From the NCBI GenBank assembly GCA_904063045.1, contig CAJFCJ010000029.1, forward strand, positions 1 through 64,000: a DNA stretch of 64,000 bases, given 5' to 3'. The notes under the pieces are model-generated. The model saw only the letters and a list, made by a program, of their open reading frames with translations. It was not told the origin of the DNA and made no database searches. The stretch comes from Dimorphilus gyrociliatus. Taxonomy: Eukaryota; Annelida; Polychaeta; Dinophilidae. The first letter of the stretch is position 1; each line of letters opens with the position of its first letter. Made by a program: the position numbers and the translations under genes. Below are positions 1 through 11,433 of the stretch, one piece after another.

Positions 1-785
1 GTTTTTAATAGGTTTATCTTGATTGATCATATCATTGTAAGTTCGATATTTAAAGTATGGTCCTATAAATAGCATCGTAATTTAATTTTATTCTTGCCAG
101 ACTTTAATTAACTACCTGAAAGTAATCCAAAGAAGCAATAAGCATAACAGAGAGTGTCAAAGAACCCTGGGAATATTTCTGTATATTTTAGTTTTAATCT
201 TAAGGATTCGTCTTTGGAAGATCGAATAAGTTCCTTCTTTGATTTCTGAGAATCGCATAACTCAAAAGCTAGACCAGCCATCTGAGAGAAGAATAGCACT
301 TATTTGTTTTTTTATCCTATATTTTCAAATATAATATTATACTCTTAGGGTTATGAAAAGCTGTATTGCATTAGAATGGCCTGAAATAGACTTCTCTTGA
401 AGGCCCAGTAAGTGAGCTCCCCTAAACAGGGCTAGGTATCCAAAGCACCAGAAAAAGCTTGCAATATGATAATATCTGTAGTTAATGCAAAAGAAAATCG
501 ATTAAGGAGATTATTTTAATAAATAATTATTAAATGTCTTAATATTCTTAGATAATAAATAGAGACCAACCTAAATCTTTTAAATCCATGTAAAATAACG
601 CAGTTTCCAATAACAACAATAAAAGAATGAAAAAATTCATAGCCGGATACTAAAATTGCAAATACTATTCCAAAAAAAGTTGTTAACAGTTTTCTAGCAA
701 ATCCATTTTGTAATTTTGTTGATAAATAACTTAAAGGAATTGAAATTGTTAATATAATTAAATAGATGAAATCCTCTCTAGACAT
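1..785 (-). CDS. MBOAT7: Lysophosphatidylinositol acyltransferase, MBOAT7-like (5' part, runs off left edge)
   Basis: Multi-pass ER membrane O-acyltransferase of the MBOAT family. MBOAT7 esterifies arachidonoyl-CoA onto lysophosphatidylinositol in the Lands cycle. Exons on the minus strand: 785-571, 475-343, 281-116 and 62-1 (continues outside). The translation starts MSREDFIYLIILTISIP, in line with the MBOAT7 N-terminus. It continues through AHLLGLQEKSISGHSNAIQL, then TLCYAYCFFGLLSGPYFKYR, which matches the SYSYCYVGIMTGPFFRYR region of MBOAT7. Hydrophobic segments are evident in exons 1 and 2. The catalytic Asn/His region lies beyond the window, so activity cannot be judged. MBOAT5 or other MBOATs are possible but fit the N-terminus less well. 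Splice phases close at each junction. It is divergent from the coiled-coil gene at 1962. Confidence 0.9.
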
Positions 786-1961
786 ATTTTTCTATTATTA
801 TTTCTATCGAATGACCTGCATGCCAGTGGATATTTGACTAAAATTTTTACCTATATAGACTGGTAAAGGTTACCTTTACAATTGAATCTTTGAATAAAAC
901 TTTCTTAACATTTTGTTAACCCTTCCTTTATATATATTTCGAAAATTTTTCACATATTTTTCTTCTATTAAATTTATTCGTTAGTAATCTATTGTTTGTT
1001 TACGTTTAATCAATAGTTGAAAAGTAGATTTATGAATACATCGATATAATTCCATATTTTCGCTTTTTTTCTCTTGTCGAGTACACATGAAAGTAGGTGA
1101 AGGAAGAGGATAATAACAGTGAAAAGATTTTGCCAATCGAATTATACATTCTTATTTTAGATGTTTGAACTATATATAATGATATCAGATTGTGTTTTAA
1201 GAGGAGAAAGTTTCATCTTACGTTCCTGGATATTGATTACACGCAAAAATTGATAAAATCAGAATAGACGCATGCTGCTTACTTATATATATATATAGAT
1301 ACATATGTATGAATAGTTAAATAGCAGACAATTTTTAACACTTGCCAGTCTATTCAAGTGTAAACTGTTATAAATACGGAAATAGTTCAATTTTTTTTTT
1401 AAAAAAAAATTGAACTAAGTCTTTATTAAAAGCATATCTGTATTTATCTGAACAATTAGTGTTAAGTGGTCAATTTTTAGAATTGTTTATAATACATAGC
1501 TGGCTTTTTTTTAAATATCATAAATAGTTTACATTAATTTATTAGATCGACTGTTTAATGTAACAAACACGTTTAGTCGCTACGATTGATTTTCTGATTT
1601 AAATTAATCATAACAGAGTTGCTCTCTGCAGTATTACTTAAAATTAACTTGGGTTGTCTGTAGCAACTAATCAGAAAAAAAATCTACGGACAACTTTATT
1701 GATTACAAATATTCTTACTTAAGAAAAAACCATATGTACATGTGTAGTATGTAAAATATAAATATTTTTCAATTACTTAAACTATAAAGATTCACTCATT
1801 TGTTTTAATTTACATTGAGTTAGATAGATCAAAACTGTTTGGGTGTCACAGTCCTATATACTGTCTAACTGTATTATGTCAGTTCACATTCAGCTCGCAA
1901 GATGGCGCGCGTGCTTGAAACTGTTTCCAAGGTAATTATTGTGACTCTTTGATTGTCAACA
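786..1961. other. Intergenic region between two divergent genes
   Basis: Noncoding, AT-rich. It should contain the promoters of the MBOAT7-like gene (leftward) and the coiled-coil gene (rightward). A perfect short inverted repeat lies at 1384-1416. No gene, tRNA or transposon ORF is seen. Confidence 0.6.
1384..1416. repeat. Perfect inverted repeat, 16-bp arms
   Basis: The left arm agttcaattttttttt (1384-1399) is followed by one base, then its exact reverse complement (1401-1416). A hairpin or cruciform is possible. The arms are largely homopolymer, so significance is modest. Confidence 0.7.
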
Positions 1962-3103
1962 ATGCCGCCTAAAGCGAAGGGTAAAAGAGGTGGAAAGGAT
2001 CAAAAAAAGGAGGAAGAAGAGGCTGCAAGAGCAGAAAGCTCTGAACCAACCGATGCGGAAGTTGCTTTACAGAAAGAGTACGATTGTTAAAATATTCTTA
2101 ATTCCGTGTGATACATTATTTCGCTTTTGTAGATACGCTGGTTTAAAAGTGGAATTAGAAGAATTAAAGAAAAAGGTAGAAGATTTGTAAGTTAATAATC
2201 ATATATTTATACTAAAAAACACGGCTTTAATCTTTGTCTATTAACCAGACGTAATGAAAATAAATGGCTTGAAGACGAGGCGAAAGTTGTTCGCTATGAA
2301 ACTGTATGTGTTTTTTTATTAAATAAAAATATAATATAGTTCACCTTTCATAAGAGAAAAAAATTATATATTTACAGCACCAATATATGTCATATATGTC
2401 TAAGAAAACAAGCAAAAGACAAGAAGAGATTATTACATTAACGGATGAGAATCAACGACAAATTAGAATGTTTCAAAAGCAAAAAAAGGAAATGTTGGAA
2501 GAGTATGCTAGACAAAAACAAAGTATGTCATTTATGCTTACATCTCATATTTTTTACATTTAGAGCAATATCTTTGTTCTTATTATAGAATTAAATGAAC
2601 TTTTATTGGAAAAAGAAAAGATATTGAAACAAACTGAAAGGGAACTTGGCGATTTACAAGAATATAAAAATTTAAGGGACGAACAACTGCAAGAGATTAA
2701 AAGATTGGAAAAAAAAGTTGTTTTAGTCAGAGCAGAACATTCAAAAAAGCTTTCACAACTTAAAGCTAAATTCTTACAAGAAAGGAACCATCAGCAAGCT
2801 GCTAGCGACAAACATATCACTACAATAGCAAAACAAGCGTCTAGGGATGCAGAAGCATGCTTGAACTCGCATACAGCTAAAATTAAAGAAGAAAACAGAA
2901 GTCTTAGACATGAATTATTACTTTTAATAAGAAAAGCACGAGCTTTACACGAGCACAAAAGTTATTTGCAAGCTCAGAAAAAGCAATTACTGGCTGAACA
3001 ACAATACGCTAATGACCTAAAGAAATTAAGAGCAGCAAAACAACAAAAGTTATTAAAAAAGCAAGGATTAGTTGATAATGAAAGTGAAAAGGATGAAGAT
3101 TGA
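1962..3103 (+). CDS. Coiled-coil protein, DUF4515 type (CCDC166/CCDC121/BBOF1-like)
   Basis: Predicted 294 aa. Exons: 1962-2077, 2133-2186, 2249-2303, 2378-2522, 2589-3103; all phases close. A basic, low-complexity N-terminus (MPPKAKGKRGGKDQKK) is followed by almost continuous heptad-rich, charged coiled coil. The order of elements resembles CCDC166: a Y-x-S-Y-x-S element after the first helix, an LQEYK segment, an RAEHSKKL segment, and HELLLLIRKARALHEHKSYL near the end. That family (DUF4515) includes BBOF1, a motile-cilium basal-body protein, so a ciliary role is an inference from family membership. No catalytic motif, signal peptide or membrane segment is present. The start is the first ATG in frame before the basic run. 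A likely poly(A) signal AATAAA lies at 3191. The gene converges on the minus-strand gene ending at 3294. Confidence 0.82.
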
Positions 3104-3293
3104 TTAACTCTTTTTTGTTTGTTGTTTTTCATTTTCTACTTGGACAAAAAAGACTAAAATTTAGGTTTTTTTTATAAATTCATTACTTTTAATAAAAATA
3201 TAATTCACTCATCAAATATATCTAATATATCAAATATAAACTAAGACATTATATAGTAAACTTGTTTAAGTTTCTCATCAATTCTTGGAATGA

Positions 3294-4292
3294 TTAATCA
3301 TTATCTATTTTAGGTTTTGCATCGGTATTACGATATTTATGACGTCTACGACGTCTGCCATCTGCTCTTTTATCTAACGTTTCGTCATAATACCCATAAT
3401 CTGTTTCGATACTTCGTAAAAGATCAAAATTAGGTTTTTGTAGGCCTATTTTTAATTAATGAATTTATTACTTTAAAATAATAGTATAAAAGAGTTTTAT
3501 TAATGTCAAACAACCTGCAATCTGCAGTAAAACACGGGCTATATTATATTGCCAGCCTTCCCAGCTTAATGATTCAGCATAGCTAATAGTTTGAAAAAAA
3601 TCAGGGAAATCTGGTAGGGAAACCAATAAATCATCATTATCTCTTGTCATTAGTAATATAGTATAGCAAATCCACCTCGCCAATTTATCCCCTTCCTTTA
3701 CTATGTCAATAAATAGACTAATAGCATTATTATTCATCAGACTTTCATGAACAGTCTTATTATCGCAAACACTCGTACTTAACATTCGGATAATTTCTAT
3801 CTTAATATTATGATCAATATCCTTTGATTCTAGCATTTTTAGAAATTTGCTAATATAGATTGACAACGCATTACCAGCCTCTAAACCACCCATGTAACAA
3901 AGTATACCTATTTCTCTATTTATATACAAACATGTTACAAAAATTCTTAAACAATTACGAATACAAGAGATAGTTAACCCACTTGATTAACTCAATACGT
4001 TTTGCCAATGATATATTTAAATCATATTCGAATAGTATTCTACAATTTATATATATATCTCTGCGATATTTATTCTTTTCATCAATTTTATCAAATTTAT
4101 CTTTTCGATCTTCCCATATTAAATCTTTCTTTCTTTTTCTTTCTACAAAACGAAATTGTAGATAAAAGCATTATTGAAATTTTCATTTAATAACGAAATA
4201 TAAAAATTTTAATTACTAAAAAAATACGGTAGCCAATCAAACCAACCTTTCCAAATAGAGGTTTTAGCTTTTAATCCAACTATATTATTCAT
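3294..4292 (-). CDS. Armadillo-like helical-repeat protein, unrecognised
   Basis: Predicted 262 aa. Exons on the minus strand: 4292-4217, 4142-3983, 3915-3515, 3445-3294; phases 1, 2, 1 close exactly. The N-terminus (MNNIVGLKAKTSIWKGWFDW) is followed by a lysine-rich stretch. Residues about 80-210 look like stacked alpha-helices of the ARM type (for example EIGILCYMGGLEAGNALSIY, then NNNAISLFIDIVKEGDKLAR). The C-terminus is basic, with an RRRRR run and a polar end. There is no signal peptide or transmembrane segment. I do not recognise the orthologue with confidence; small armadillo-like helical proteins (ARMH type) are candidates. The coding call rests on four exons with clean GT-AG sites in one frame. 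Confidence 0.72.
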
Positions 4293-5062
4293 TGTTTGTA
4301 AATAGTGAATAGCGCAATTTGAACTCAAATTTCTATTCTGTTGACAGGAGCTTTTCGAAAAATGTAGGCATATGTGTAAATATATATTTATTTAGTATTT
4401 TTAATCAGAGATATGTTTAATATAACAGTATTTAGACGAGAATAACAGAGGCATCTTTGAATAATAAAAGAGAAAATTAGTTCTTTTATTATCATTTTAC
4501 ATGTATTGTTAATAATTTGATTTATAGTTTTAAAAACAATTCATTTGTTTTCCGCGGAATATTTTAGTATAAAATAAGATGAACTGACAGAAAATCTATT
4601 TTTATAGCATTACTATAAATCTTAAAGCTAACAGCTTCATGTTCGTACTAAATTTGTTAGTCTAAATATTCATTACACTAGGGCTCATTAATAATTTGAA
4701 TAAAATTATTGTTGTCATATTTCTATAGTATATCAATTTGTATTTCAAAAATCGAAACCAAATGACTTTATTACAATATATAAACATATTAATATATTGC
4801 TATTTGTTAATTTTATAGAATTAGAACTTTTTTTTCAAGTTTACTTAGAAGAAAACAAACTACAGACAGCATTATGATATAGAATACATTTGAAAGAAAG
4901 AAAAAGCAGAGCCTTTTCTCTTCACTTGCAGGAAATCCGTTTTCTAAAGACTCTTTTTGTTTGTCTTTTTTTTGTATTTTAAATTTTTATTTATGTTACT
5001 ACTAGTCGAAAGTAAAAATAGTTTTCAATATTTCTTTTGTCCCCAAAGGTTTTCTCTCTCTT
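4293..5062. other. Noncoding region between two minus-strand genes
   Basis: Holds the upstream region of the ARM-like gene (near 4300) and the 3' untranslated region of the CRIP gene (toward 5062). I see no other gene in it. Confidence 0.5.
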
Positions 5063-5913
5063 TCAATACTTATGACTCTCAGCTCCTCCGTGTCCGAAAC
5101 CTTTTGGTCCAAAAAGTGCTGCATAACACGGTTTATGACAATAGGGTTTGTCATCATGTACAGCATGACTTCCAGAAGATAACGTCTTGCCACACTTGAG
5201 ACATTTCAAGCAAGGACGATGAAAATCTTTGCCCATAGAGGTGACTTTTTCAGCTGAAAGATAAATAAAATGTTTTAAAAATTTGATAAGCTTATGCTAT
5301 ATCTCTATGTAAATAAAACAATGGATTAATAAAACAGGTATCTAATATAAAATATAAGATTCTATATATGTTTTTAGATAAGGCATAAATTCTGATTTTA
5401 GTAAATACAGGCCTATTTAACATACATTTTTATAGGACCATTAAAAATCCTGTCAATTATGCATACAATATCTATTTGTACTACAACGAATAGGTCTTGG
5501 GCTGTTTATTAATCTATCTTGAAATATAAAAATTTAATATGAAAAGTATAGAACAGCATAAAAAAGTTTGTGTGTTGGGTGTTGCCTCTCTCTCTCACTA
5601 ACTCTCATCCTATAGGAAAATCAACCAATAGACATTCTCTTTAATACTTTAAACATTCTCAAAGAAGTGTACCGCTGTAGTTTTTCTATTACCATAAGCT
5701 TTTTACCAAATCTGAATAATTGTTTCTGTTTTTGATTTAACTAAAAATAAAACGGCATTGAAAGCTAAATTGTGTTGTAACTGATAAAGTTGTTAATCAA
5801 CAATATAAATATATTGATTTTAATAATCCTGCAAAGAGCAAAAATTGATTATATCATTTTCACTCTCTGTTCTCTATATGTTTCTTTATCCCCAAACTCT
5901 CTTTCTCTTTCGA

Positions 5914-5944
<31 letters not shown>

Positions 5945-6473
5945 CTCACTCTCGCTATCTTTCTCTCTTAATTTTTTCTGTGTCATAATCAATTTTTCAC
6001 TTAGTTTAACAGCTGAATTTCAATTGAGTATCGAATACCAATAGAATTCTTAACATGTTACGTGCTATATTTACTTTGAAGGGTCTTTTTTCGTGAAAGA
6101 AATGCTTTAAATTATTTTATTCACAGCCATTAATATGTCCTATTTATGAGTGCATTGAATAATTTATATCAACTAAAGGAATTTTCCATCCCAATTATAT
6201 TCACATATAAAGTATATATGACTGTGTATGTTATCTAATTTATTACATATCAATAGAAAAACAGCTTAAATATATACAACTGCATAATAACCCTATGCAT
6301 TTACTTTTCATTTACTTATTATACTAATTTGTATGTGATTAATAACGTTTGTACTAAACATGTCTATACAACTACAAAATGATACACTAGGCTAAGTAGG
6401 AAGGAATATAAGCCTATTTCGCATGTTACTTACCAAAGTAAACTTCTTTAGCGCAAGTCGGACACTTCGGCAT
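5063..6473 (-). CDS. CRIP1: Cysteine-rich intestinal protein (single LIM domain)
   Basis: Predicted 76 aa, against 77 in vertebrate CRIP1. Two exons on the minus strand: 6473-6434 and 5253-5063, separated by an intron of about 1.18 kb. The first exon starts [13 protein letters not shown], and the second carries [18 protein letters not shown] and ends [15 protein letters not shown], almost the family consensus. The LIM zinc ligands are all visible (CxxC, HxxC, CxxC, and the C/H set in YCHKPCY). The protein is a small intracellular zinc-binding adaptor with no enzymatic activity. CRIP2 (two LIM domains) is excluded because there is only one. The intron carries a (CT)n tract at 5914-5942. The start lies 461 bp from that of galactokinase, which reads the other way. 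Confidence 0.96.
5914..5942. repeat. (CT)n microsatellite in the CRIP intron
   Basis: An uninterrupted CT dinucleotide run inside the long intron, followed by a degenerate pyrimidine tract to about 5970. It creates a spurious Ser/Leu-rich open frame on the plus strand. Confidence 0.95.
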
Positions 6474-6934
6474 TTTGTCTTAAATTGATGATCTCAAATT
6501 GTACATATACAAAAATGTCTCTCAAATACTCAACTACGCCCTTTTATTCAATATTTTTTGCACACGATACTAGAAAATTTCATGTTTACAAATACAATAC
6601 ACCATCTGGCTGTTAAGTTAGACATTAAATTATTTCACACGACACTACAGTTATTATTAATAAGAAGAGCCATGTTCACAATCCTATATTTGTTAAATTT
6701 ACAACGAAAAACGTTTCCATTTCTAGGCGAATAGGAAATAGGCAGGAGATTCAAGATAAAGAGAAACATGGAAATTTTAAATGTCATTGCATTTGTTCTA
6801 AATTCTCAAAAAAAAATATTCTTTCAAGTTATATAGTCAATTAATATTAAACTGTTCGAGGCCTTCGCTTGAATCATATGAACGTTTAATTTTTTTACTA
6901 TTTTACTCTATACTGCACACTTTGATTCGAACAA
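6474..6934. promoter_or_regulatory. Shared upstream region of CRIP (-) and galactokinase (+)
   Basis: A 461-bp noncoding gap between the two start codons, so both promoters must lie here or overlap the first exons. No specific core-promoter element is called. Assignment is by position only. Confidence 0.5.
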
Positions 6935-8912
6935 ATGGCGGAAACAACTCCCACTTTTGAAGACCTTGTTAAGCAAGCTAAAGACCTATTTAAGACATCT
7001 TTTGATGAAGAAGCAACACACGGAGGCTCTGCACCGGGACGAGTAAATTTAATTGGTGAACATACAGATTATAATGACGGATTCGTGCTACCAATGGTAG
7101 GTTTCTTTATGAGCGATATTATAATTATTATTATGCCAACATATTTAAGACTACATAACTTTTTCTACTTTGTAAAGAGATAGTGACTCTGATACAATAG
7201 CTATAATTATAACAATGTTCTCTCTATTAAAGAATGGTAATACTAAGAATTCAGATAAACTCCCCCTCAGGGTGAAGATTTGATAAAAATTCAAATAGCA
7301 TTTGCACTTTACGAAATAAGTAATATATCTCTATGATTGAAAGAGTATCTAATCCGAACAAGGCTTTGATGTTAATGGTAAGGTAAGTCAATACTTAGAC
7401 TGGAGAAAGTATAATATTTGAAGACGATTCTTCTTTCTGTTGTTTAATTTTATCTGAATTCTTATTTTAAAAGATTTCCATTGAAATTATGAAATATATG
7501 AAATTTTAATAAGTATTAATTTCATATATTTACAATATTTGAAAATATTACGTAATTATTTATTTTCTGTTAGGCTCTTCCACTCCGGACTGTTATAGTT
7601 GGTAAACCATCTAAAAACTGTCAATGTACTATTGTAACTTCCGCCGTGAGTATTGATGGTCCTTTGCGAACGACTTTTCATTTGCCTTCCGACGAATTTA
7701 TTTTGGAACCTGGCTCACCTAAATGGGCTAACTATGTAAAAGGTGTTGTAGCTCATTTTGATGGTCAGCTGTTACCATTTAACGCTGCTATTGTAAGTTC
7801 GGTACCACTTGGAGGTGGTCTATCAAGCTCTGCTTCTCTTGAAGTTGCAACATATTGCTTCTTAAAATCTTTAATTGGAGAAACAAATTTAGACAGACCA
7901 AAAGTTAGTTAGATTATAATAATCATTTAAATAATAAGCATATACTTGTTTAGGTAGCGGAAATATGCCAAAAGGCTGAACACACTTTTCCTAATATGCC
8001 ATGCGGAGTAATGGATCAAACAATATCTGTTTTAGGCGAGGAAGGGTACGCTCTATTACTAGATTGCAGGTAAAGTATACTTTATATATTTTTACATAAT
8101 TAATAAATATACTTATATAGATCCTTAGAAACCTTCAAAGTTCCTTTAATTGATCCAAACACAGCCGTTTTGATTATTAACTCCAATGTTCGTCATATAT
8201 TAACTGGTAGTGAATACCCCGAAAGACGCCAGCAATGCTACAGTGCTGCTGATAAACTTGATGTTAAAAGTTTAAGAGATGCTACTATAATGGAACTAGA
8301 GTGTAAATAGCTTCTCTTTCAATTAAACAATTGGCTGCTAATTAAAAACGTTCTTATTTACGTAACCTTATAGCAAAAAAAGAAAAGATGTCTGAATTGG
8401 AATACAATAGGGCTCATCATGTCATCACTGAAAATGATAGATGTTTAAAAGCGAAAATGTGCCTCGAAAAAGGAGATTTAATCTCTTTTGGAAAGTTGAT
8501 GTACCAAAGTCACGAATCATTACGCGATAAATTCCAAGTTTCGTGTTCGGAAATTGACCAACTGGTCGACATTGTCTCCACGATAAAAGGTTAAGGCCTC
8601 TGCATAATATTTTATGCAAAAAAGCTTTACTACATAAAGGTAATACTGGTCTTTTACAGGTGTTTATGGAACAAGAATGACCGGTGGCGGCTTTGGAGGT
8701 TGTACTGTTACGTTATGCGAGTCGAAAGTTGTCAGTGATATTATCAAAAAAGTTAAGGTTAATAGGCCTGATAACTTGAAACTTTATTTTTTTTGTTAAT
8801 TTGTCCTGAATTTGTACCTTTTCTTGTTTAGAGTGAATTTGATGCAAACGAGAGAAAGGCTACATTCTACGTCGTTAGCCCAAGTTATGGTGCAGAAGTG
8901 CTGAATTTTTAA
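6935..8912 (+). CDS. GALK1: Galactokinase (GALK1 type)
   Basis: Phosphorylates alpha-D-galactose to galactose-1-phosphate, the first step of the Leloir pathway, in the cytosol. Predicted 394 aa (human GALK1 392). Exons: 6935-7096, 7574-7903, 7954-8069, 8121-8302, 8374-8589, 8660-8757, 8832-8912. GHMP-kinase landmarks are in order: the galactokinase signature [13 protein letters not shown] near residue 36, the ATP-binding loop [11 protein letters not shown] near 133, MPCGVMDQ in the middle, and the C-terminal [11 protein letters not shown] loop. The catalytic-base region (GVMDQ) is intact. GALK2 is less likely because length and spacing match GALK1. Its 3' end faces the NCOA4-like gene, and an AATAAA at 8978-8983 lies about 65 nt after the stop. 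Confidence 0.97.
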
Positions 8913-8966
8913 ATTCCGTAAAAGAAATAAGAAAGAAAAGTGCTGAAGTTGAATTGATTTGTTAGT

Positions 8967-8983
8967 TTTATTATCATAATAAA
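8967..8983. promoter_or_regulatory. Palindromic poly(A) signal between convergent genes
   Basis: The sequence tttattatcataataaa is a perfect palindrome around one central base. It provides AATAAA on both strands: for galactokinase (stop 8912) on the plus strand and for the NCOA4-like gene (stop 9147) on the minus strand. Function is inferred from the hexamers and the geometry. Confidence 0.6.
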
Positions 8984-9146
8984 CGATCATTTTTAGATAC
9001 GTCACAATGACGCATACCAGAAGAAATAATAAACATTATTTAATAATGAGCTAAGACGATATATACATAAATCTAAAAATTATATTAAATCTACGCATTT
9101 AAATAAAATCTGCATTACTTAGTGATACATAGGATAAAAATCTCAA

Positions 9147-10940
9147 TCAAGATAATAGCTCCTTAAATTCTCTCGCTGATCCTAATGTTAACCATTTTTT
9201 CATTTCGTCCGACTTTTCTATTACTTCTGTGTCTTTTTCCTTTGAAATATCCATATTTGTCATACAATTATCTTCTGATCTTTCAAGGATCCAATTAAAA
9301 TTCTGCTGAAATTTCCTCAAATTATTTATACTATCGTCTAACTCTATATTAGGAGGAAAGGATGAGGAACTTAACCAAGGATTTAAATAATCTGGTAAGG
9401 TTTTCGATGAACCACTGGACAGCCATTCTTTCAAGTTTGTCTTATTTGTTGTGATTGCCAGAAAATCTTGTAGACTCTCAGCACAGGCGCATCTATCATC
9501 AACATCTTTATCTAAATCATCACCAATGTTGACTTGAATACAATTCATTTTATCCAAATTTTCAATGTCAAATGTTCTTTTCTTTTCTGCGCAATTCGAT
9601 TTACAGTTTTGTAATAGGGCAGCTGATGAACAAGAAAGCCAATCTTTTGATTCTTTTGAAATATGTGAAAAAGGATTTTCTTCATAAACATCCATCTCTT
9701 CGGTATTAGAAGAAGACAACCATAATGACGCCGGAGATTCGAGAATCTCTGTCATATGATTTAGTGTTAATTTCTGAATTTCAGTTTGATCATCATCTGT
9801 GAAAAATGTAATGTAAGTTTTTTTTCTAAATATGTGAAGCAGATTATGAAAGATTAGAATGTTTACCTGATGATTTACTGCAATCTGAAGTAGATCCAAT
9901 TATTTCAAAGTCCAAACTTGCCTCTTCTTCAACTTCAGGTGACACTTTCAAGGTTTCTAACCAATTACAAACATCACCAGAGGTTCTTTCCTTACTTAGC
10001 CACGAACCAAGAGACACAGGTTCTCCATTTGGTCTGTCCGACTTTCTAGACATCTTTGAAGTTGATGATAACCATTGACTATCAGGAATATCTGGTAAAC
10101 AAATATGAATTTCTTCTTTAATCTCTTGACAATGTTCCCTCAGAGGTTTATAAAGAATTTGTTGATCAACATCCTCATAATCCTCAAAAGTGTTTGGTAG
10201 AGATGGTGATTGGAAAATAGTACGTTCAGATAAAAACGAACGAGTCTCCGGTGTCCCACTTATTTTCCCAAAGTTAAAAATAGCTTCTTGAAGTCCGTCA
10301 ACATCTACGTGGAAGGCCATATGGGCGTCCTGCTCCAGAGTAAGATCCATATCAGATGCCCTAAGTTGATAATTATAGTCATATGAAAAACCTTCCAGAT
10401 GATTTTCAATCCAGAGAACAGTAATTTTTAATTAAATTTGCTTTTTTAAACGTTTTAATGAAAAATTACTTTATTCTTATAAATAGGAGCAGCTAATTAG
10501 CTAAAATATAAATAAGATGTAAAACGGTAAGAGATACGTACTCATTTAATAGAGTTGGTAGCATTGTCTCGTCCATGTTTTTATGTTGAACTATTGAGTC
10601 TATTTTAGAACATAGCTCATTTATTGTTTCTCTTTGTTGTCTTAAAACTTCGTTCTTAGCACTTGATACCAAGTCAACTTGACTAAGTAACCACAATTCT
10701 CGACTACGTAACGATTCTAATTGCCTGGACATACACGAGTGAATTTGTGTCTTCACCTGTTGTGTTATAATGAAGAAGAGATGACGCTTAAAGAAAAACC
10801 TAAAAAACTCATCAACTCACCAACTGAGTGCTAGTTTGTAATCGCCTTTTGATATTGTTAAGTAAAACAACTGCTGACTTCAATTTATTAACTGTTAATT
10901 GCGCATCCGAATACAAATCAGGAGTAGTTGAATTTTCCAT
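9147..10940 (-). CDS. NCOA4: NCOA4-like selective ferritin autophagy receptor
   Basis: NCOA4 binds ferritin heavy chain and delivers it to autophagosomes, releasing iron. Predicted 492 aa (human 614). Exons on the minus strand: 10940-10821, 10756-10542, 10360-9867, 9796-9147. The N-terminal coiled coil carries TQIHSCMSRQLESLRSRELW, nearly identical to the vertebrate ARA70 N-terminus. The remainder holds about nine Trp-Leu motifs (QWLSS, SWLSK, NWLET, LWLSS, DWLSC, EWLSS, PWLSS, NWILE, KWLTL), the counterpart of the repeated D/E-W-L motifs of NCOA4. A cysteine cluster (NCKSNC, then RCAC) lies in the region equivalent to the iron-sensing part of the human protein. The acceptor of exon 3 is the least certain boundary: open frame continues upstream toward 10434 but without a phase-compatible acceptor. 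Confidence 0.92.
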
Positions 10941-11433
10941 AATCTTAAAAACTGATTTAAGACAAAAACGCAAGTTAATTCTCAAATCTATGTCGATGGA
11001 ATATCTTAATATATCGAATACTAACCTTTTAATTTCCTTATACTTCTTGAAAACTAATCCAAATGGTTCCTTGAAGTGGGACGTGACCGTAGATCGTTCG
11101 TCGAACCGAACAGTATTCGATTGGCAATCAGACTTTGCTACAACAAATTACTACCTATAAACAGGGGAGAAATATTTTGGCTGAATCGAATACCAAGGTT
11201 AAATATTTTTCTGCGATACTATGATCACGTGCTAGGCAATATTAGCGCGTTCTTAGTGATTGAAAAATAATATTTGCTATTTGAGGGAATTTTTCTTGTG
11301 AAAAATATTTATATTAATTTAATTAATACTTCAAAGGCTTGTGCTAAACATTTAACGCAAAAACTACGTTTCAAGCACTTTATTAAAATAATTATCCACT
11401 ATTCACCTGGTACTTTTCTTTCGTTCCAATATA
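10941..11433. promoter_or_regulatory. Shared upstream region of the NCOA4-like (-) and death-domain (+) genes
   Basis: A 493-bp noncoding gap between divergent start codons. Open frames here on the plus strand are antisense to NCOA4 exon 1 or AT-rich chance frames. No specific element is assigned. Confidence 0.45.

Noticed and set aside
1590-1690. Imperfect inverted similarity flanking a 60-bp centre, MITE-like
   Set aside because: Arms match only in short patches with mismatches. No target-site duplication or second copy is evident in the window.
5790-6044. 84-codon plus-strand frame rich in Ser and Leu
   Set aside because: Produced by the (CT)n tract in the CRIP intron.
10361-10434. Upstream extension of NCOA4 exon 3 encoding a plausible peptide
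   Set aside because: The frame is open, but no acceptor with the phase required by exon 2 was found. I kept the acceptor at 10361-10362, noting the doubt.
10828-11270. Plus-strand frames between the NCOA4-like and death-domain genes
   Set aside because: The first is antisense to NCOA4 exon 1 and the second is an AT-rich chance frame. Neither has an exon context.
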